Positions 62,022-64,000 of a stretch of DNA of 64,000 nucleotides are shown in pieces. The notes beneath the pieces were generated by a model that saw nothing but the letters and a program-made list of their open reading frames with translations, did no database searches and was not told where the DNA came from. This stretch comes from JAPSGB01 sp963775185. Its GTDB lineage: Bacteria; Myxococcota_A; Polyangia; Polyangiales; Polyangiaceae. The translations under genes and the position numbers were made by a program. How positions within the stretch are numbered: the stretch's first letter is position 1; the number at the start of each line of letters is the position of its first letter. Where the stretch lies: assembly GCA_963775185.1 (NCBI GenBank), contig CAVZIE010000046.1:124001-188000 (forward strand), written 5' to 3'.

Positions 62022-63482
62022 ATGCATCCGCCGAACGTAACCGATCTCGCAAAACAGCTCGCCGACACGCAAGCCGCGATGAACATCGTCTGGACGCTGC
62101 TCGCGGGCTTCCTCGTCATGTTCATGCAAGCCGGCTTCGCCATGGTGGAGTCCGGCCTCACGCGCGCGAAGAACGTCGCGCACACGATGGGGATGAACTT
62201 CCTCGTCTACTCCATCGGCATCCTCGGATTCTGGTGCGTGGGCTTCGCACTGCAGATGGGCGGCGTGGGCGCACTCGGATCGATGGGTGGCGACGCCACG
62301 CTCAGTCACGAGTTCGTGGTGCACATCGCGGGCAAGGAGTTCGGCCTGTTCGGCATGCAGGGCTTCTTCCTGACGATGAGCAGCTTCACGCCGGCGGTCG
62401 CGACGCTGTTCCTGTTCCAGATGGTGTTCATGGACACGACCGCGACCATCCCCACGGGCGCGATGGCGGAGCGCTGGAAGATCTCGAGCTTCGTGATCTT
62501 CAGCTTCGTGATCTCGACGGTCATCTACCCCATCTACGCGAACTGGACCTGGGGTGGCGGCTGGCTCGCCGCGCTCGGCACGAACTTCCACCTGGGTCAC
62601 GGTCACGTGGATTTCGCGGGTAGCTCGGTGGTGCACATGACCGGCGGCGTCGCAGCGCTGGTCGGGGCGAAGATGCTCGGCGCCCGCATCGGCAAGTTCA
62701 CGAAGGACGGCACGGCAATCCCGATCCCCGGTCACAACATCCCGATGGTCGCCATCGGCACGTTCATCCTGGCGTTCGGCTGGTTCGGCTTCAACGCGGG
62801 CTCGACCCTCGCCGGCATGGACACGCGCATCGGCATCATCGCGACCAACACCATGCTCGCCAGCGCGTCCGGTGCGTTCGCGTCGGCGATGTACGTGTGG
62901 AAGAAGTTCGGCAAGCCCGACGTCACGATGATGTGCAACGGCATGCTCGCGGGCTTGGTCGCGATCACGGCGCCGTGCGCGTTCGTCAGCGCGCCTGCTG
63001 CGATCCTGATCGGCGCCATCGGCGGCGTGCTGGTCGTGTTCGCCGCACTGTTCGTCGAGCAGAAGATGAAGATCGACGATCCGGTCGGCGCGGTCGCCGT
63101 CCACGGCGTCAACGGCGCGTGGGGCATCCTCGCCGTCGGCATCTTCGCCAACGGCACCTACGGCGACGGCCTGAACGGCGTCGACGGCCCGGTGAAGGGC
63201 ATCCTCTACGGCGACTCGGGACAGCTCGTCGCGAGCGTCATCGGGATCGCGGTCAACATCATCTACGTCGGTGCCATGACCGCGGCGGCGCTGTTCGTCA
63301 TCGGCAAGCTGATCGGCAACCGCGTCAGCGCCGAGGACGAGGTCGCCGGCCTCGACGTGCCGGAGATGGGCCTCGAGGGCTACCCGGCACCCGGCGGGAC
63401 ACGCTCGGCGCTTCCCGGCGCGTCCGTCGAGTCGCCTGCGCCCGCACCGGTCGCGATCACGGCAGTCGAAGGCGCGAGCTGA
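62022..63482 (+). CDS. amtB: ammonium transporter (Amt family)
   Basis: A 486-residue membrane transporter with 11 TM helices. The twin histidines of the pore are in VVHMTGGVAALVG and AVAVHGVNGAWGIL, and the conserved Asp is in HVDFAGSSVVH. The N-terminus starts with MNIVWTLLAGFLVMFMQAGFAMVESG. It lets NH3/NH4+ enter the cell when nitrogen is scarce. The C-terminal tail after residue 440 is long, with Pro/Ala-rich sequence, while most bacterial AmtB ends earlier. No glnK gene is next to it. Confidence 0.95.
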   Translation: MHPPNVTDLAKQLADTQAAMNIVWTLLAGFLVMFMQAGFAMVESGLTRAKNVAHTMGMNFLVYSIGILGFWCVGFALQMGGVGALGSMGGDATLSHEFVVHIAGKEFGLFGMQGFFLTMSSFTPAVATLFLFQMVFMDTTATIPTGAMAERWKISSFVIFSFVISTVIYPIYANWTWGGGWLAALGTNFHLGHGHVDFAGSSVVHMTGGVAALVGAKMLGARIGKFTKDGTAIPIPGHNIPMVAIGTFILAFGWFGFNAGSTLAGMDTRIGIIATNTMLASASGAFASAMYVWKKFGKPDVTMMCNGMLAGLVAITAPCAFVSAPAAILIGAIGGVLVVFAALFVEQKMKIDDPVGAVAVHGVNGAWGILAVGIFANGTYGDGLNGVDGPVKGILYGDSGQLVASVIGIAVNIIYVGAMTAAALFVIGKLIGNRVSAEDEVAGLDVPEMGLEGYPAPGGTRSALPGASVESPAPAPVAITAVEGAS

Positions 63483-63552
63483 GCTCGAGCCGAGCCCTAC
63501 CGGGGCGCGTGCGGTCGCCTCCTCGGCCGCGCGTGCCCCGTGTTTCTCTTGT

Positions 63553-63572
63553 TGCCGGTCCGGCGCGGAACC
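63553..63572 (+). repeat. dispersed 20-bp element, perfect copy
   Basis: TGCCGGTCCGGCGCGGAACC, exact consensus, between the amtB stop and the GFA gene start. Confidence 0.9.
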
Positions 63573-63616
63573 ACGCCCGCTTGCGCCGTACACCCGGTCG
63601 AGGCAAGTGACGCGAG

Positions 63617-64000
63617 ATGGCCTCGAGATCCGGTCGCTGCGCCTGCGGCGCGATCCACTACGACGTCGCTGCCGAGCCTCTGGCGGTGCTCAACTGTCAC
63701 TGTCGCGATTGCCAGCGCGCGAGCGGAACGGCCTTCTCGACGGTGGCCGTGTTCCCGGCGTCGGCGGTCACGCTGCACGGCTCGCCGAAGTGGCACGACA
63801 CCGTCGCGGACAACGGCGACACGGTGCGGCGCGGGTTCTGTGCCGGAGTGCGGCTCGCCGCTGTTGTCCGCGAACGTGGCGCTGGCGGAGTACATCGTGA
63901 TCAAGGTCGCAAGCTTCGACGACCCGGCCCCGCTCGTGCCCGCGCTCGATATCTGGACCGCGAGCGCGCAGCCGTGGGCCGTGCTCGATCCGGCGACGCG
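63617..64000 (+). CDS. GFA (glutathione-dependent formaldehyde-activating) family protein, partial, one +1 frameshift
   Basis: Starts at ATG 63617 (MASRSGRCACGAIHYDV). Two zinc-type Cys sites fit the GFA/CENP-V fold: GRCACGAIHYDV and NCHCRDCQRASGTAFSTVAVF. An extra G at about 63842 breaks the frame. Dropping it gives RRGFCPECGSPLLSANVALAEYIVIKVASFDDP, the second zinc site. The C-terminus lies beyond 64000. GFA proteins bind glutathione adducts or small thiols; the true substrate here is unknown. Confidence 0.8.
   Translation, partial: MASRSGRCACGAIHYDVAAEPLAVLNCHCRDCQRASGTAFSTVAVFPASAVTLHGSPKWHDTVADNGDTVRRGFCAGVRLAAVVRERGAGGVHRDQGRKLRRPGPARARARYLDRERAAVGRARSGDA

Overview
This GC-rich window looks like a chromosome segment of a predatory or soil-type Myxococcota, most likely class Polyangia. 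The evidence is two C-terminal MYXO-CTERM sorting signals (ends of the genes at 27733 and 41008), an AgmX/PglI-type protein (26125-27555), many lipoproteins whose lipobox is followed by Gly/Ser/Ala/Thr-rich repeats and a Cys-rich tail, Ser/Thr kinases joined to TPR proteins, and a group II intron. No rRNA, tRNA, CRISPR array, prophage or plasmid feature was seen. The sequence alone does not fix genus or species.

Layout. 1-9049: the end of an unknown gene, a small lipoprotein, valS carrying an in-frame repeat-like insertion, a phosphoesterase, a repeat-rich lipoprotein and a three-gene MacA/MacB-type ABC exporter. 9053-17151: a giant pseudokinase-TPR gene broken by six frame changes, then a lipoprotein zinc protease gene cut in two by an antisense group II intron. 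17290-22056: two lipoproteins, a class II photolyase and a short endonuclease V homologue. 22253-27555: a pseudokinase, its TPR partner, a Cys-rich lipoprotein and an AgmX-like protein. 27733-35463: a secreted zinc protease, an acetyltransferase, a hydrolase, a TldD/TldE pair and a DUF3592 protein. 35473-37513: a Cys-repeat plus B-lectin lipoprotein divergent from two exported proteins, a VgrG-tip-like beta-repeat protein and a PAAR protein; this is the most unusual locus here. 37642-47899: membrane, peptidase, phosphotransferase, beta-helix, phosphoesterase, SEC-C and DUF2127 proteins plus a lipoprotein. 48180-54476: a DEAD-box helicase with a DbpA-like tail, a methyltransferase, a CBS protein, a beta-barrel and an AraC-type regulator. 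54545-64000: a canonical membrane Ser/Thr kinase with a second TPR partner, several surface lipoproteins including an IgGFc-binding-like one, an AmtB transporter and a partial GFA-family protein.

How the genes work together. The clearest functional groups are the exporter (5903-9049), the two kinase plus TPR-membrane-protein cassettes (22253-25312 and 55108-57721), the TldD/TldE pair (31930-34784) and the neighbouring DNA-repair genes (20025-22056). The rest is mostly cell-surface and secreted material.

Two features cut across the window. First, a roughly 20-bp dispersed element (consensus TGCCGGTCCGGCGCGGAACC in one orientation) occurs about 17 times, mostly between genes but also inside five coding regions. 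Second, almost every broken gene is restored by removing single bases (+1 in every case except the intron reverse transcriptase). This points to residual insertion errors in the assembly rather than true gene decay, although the read data would be needed to settle it.
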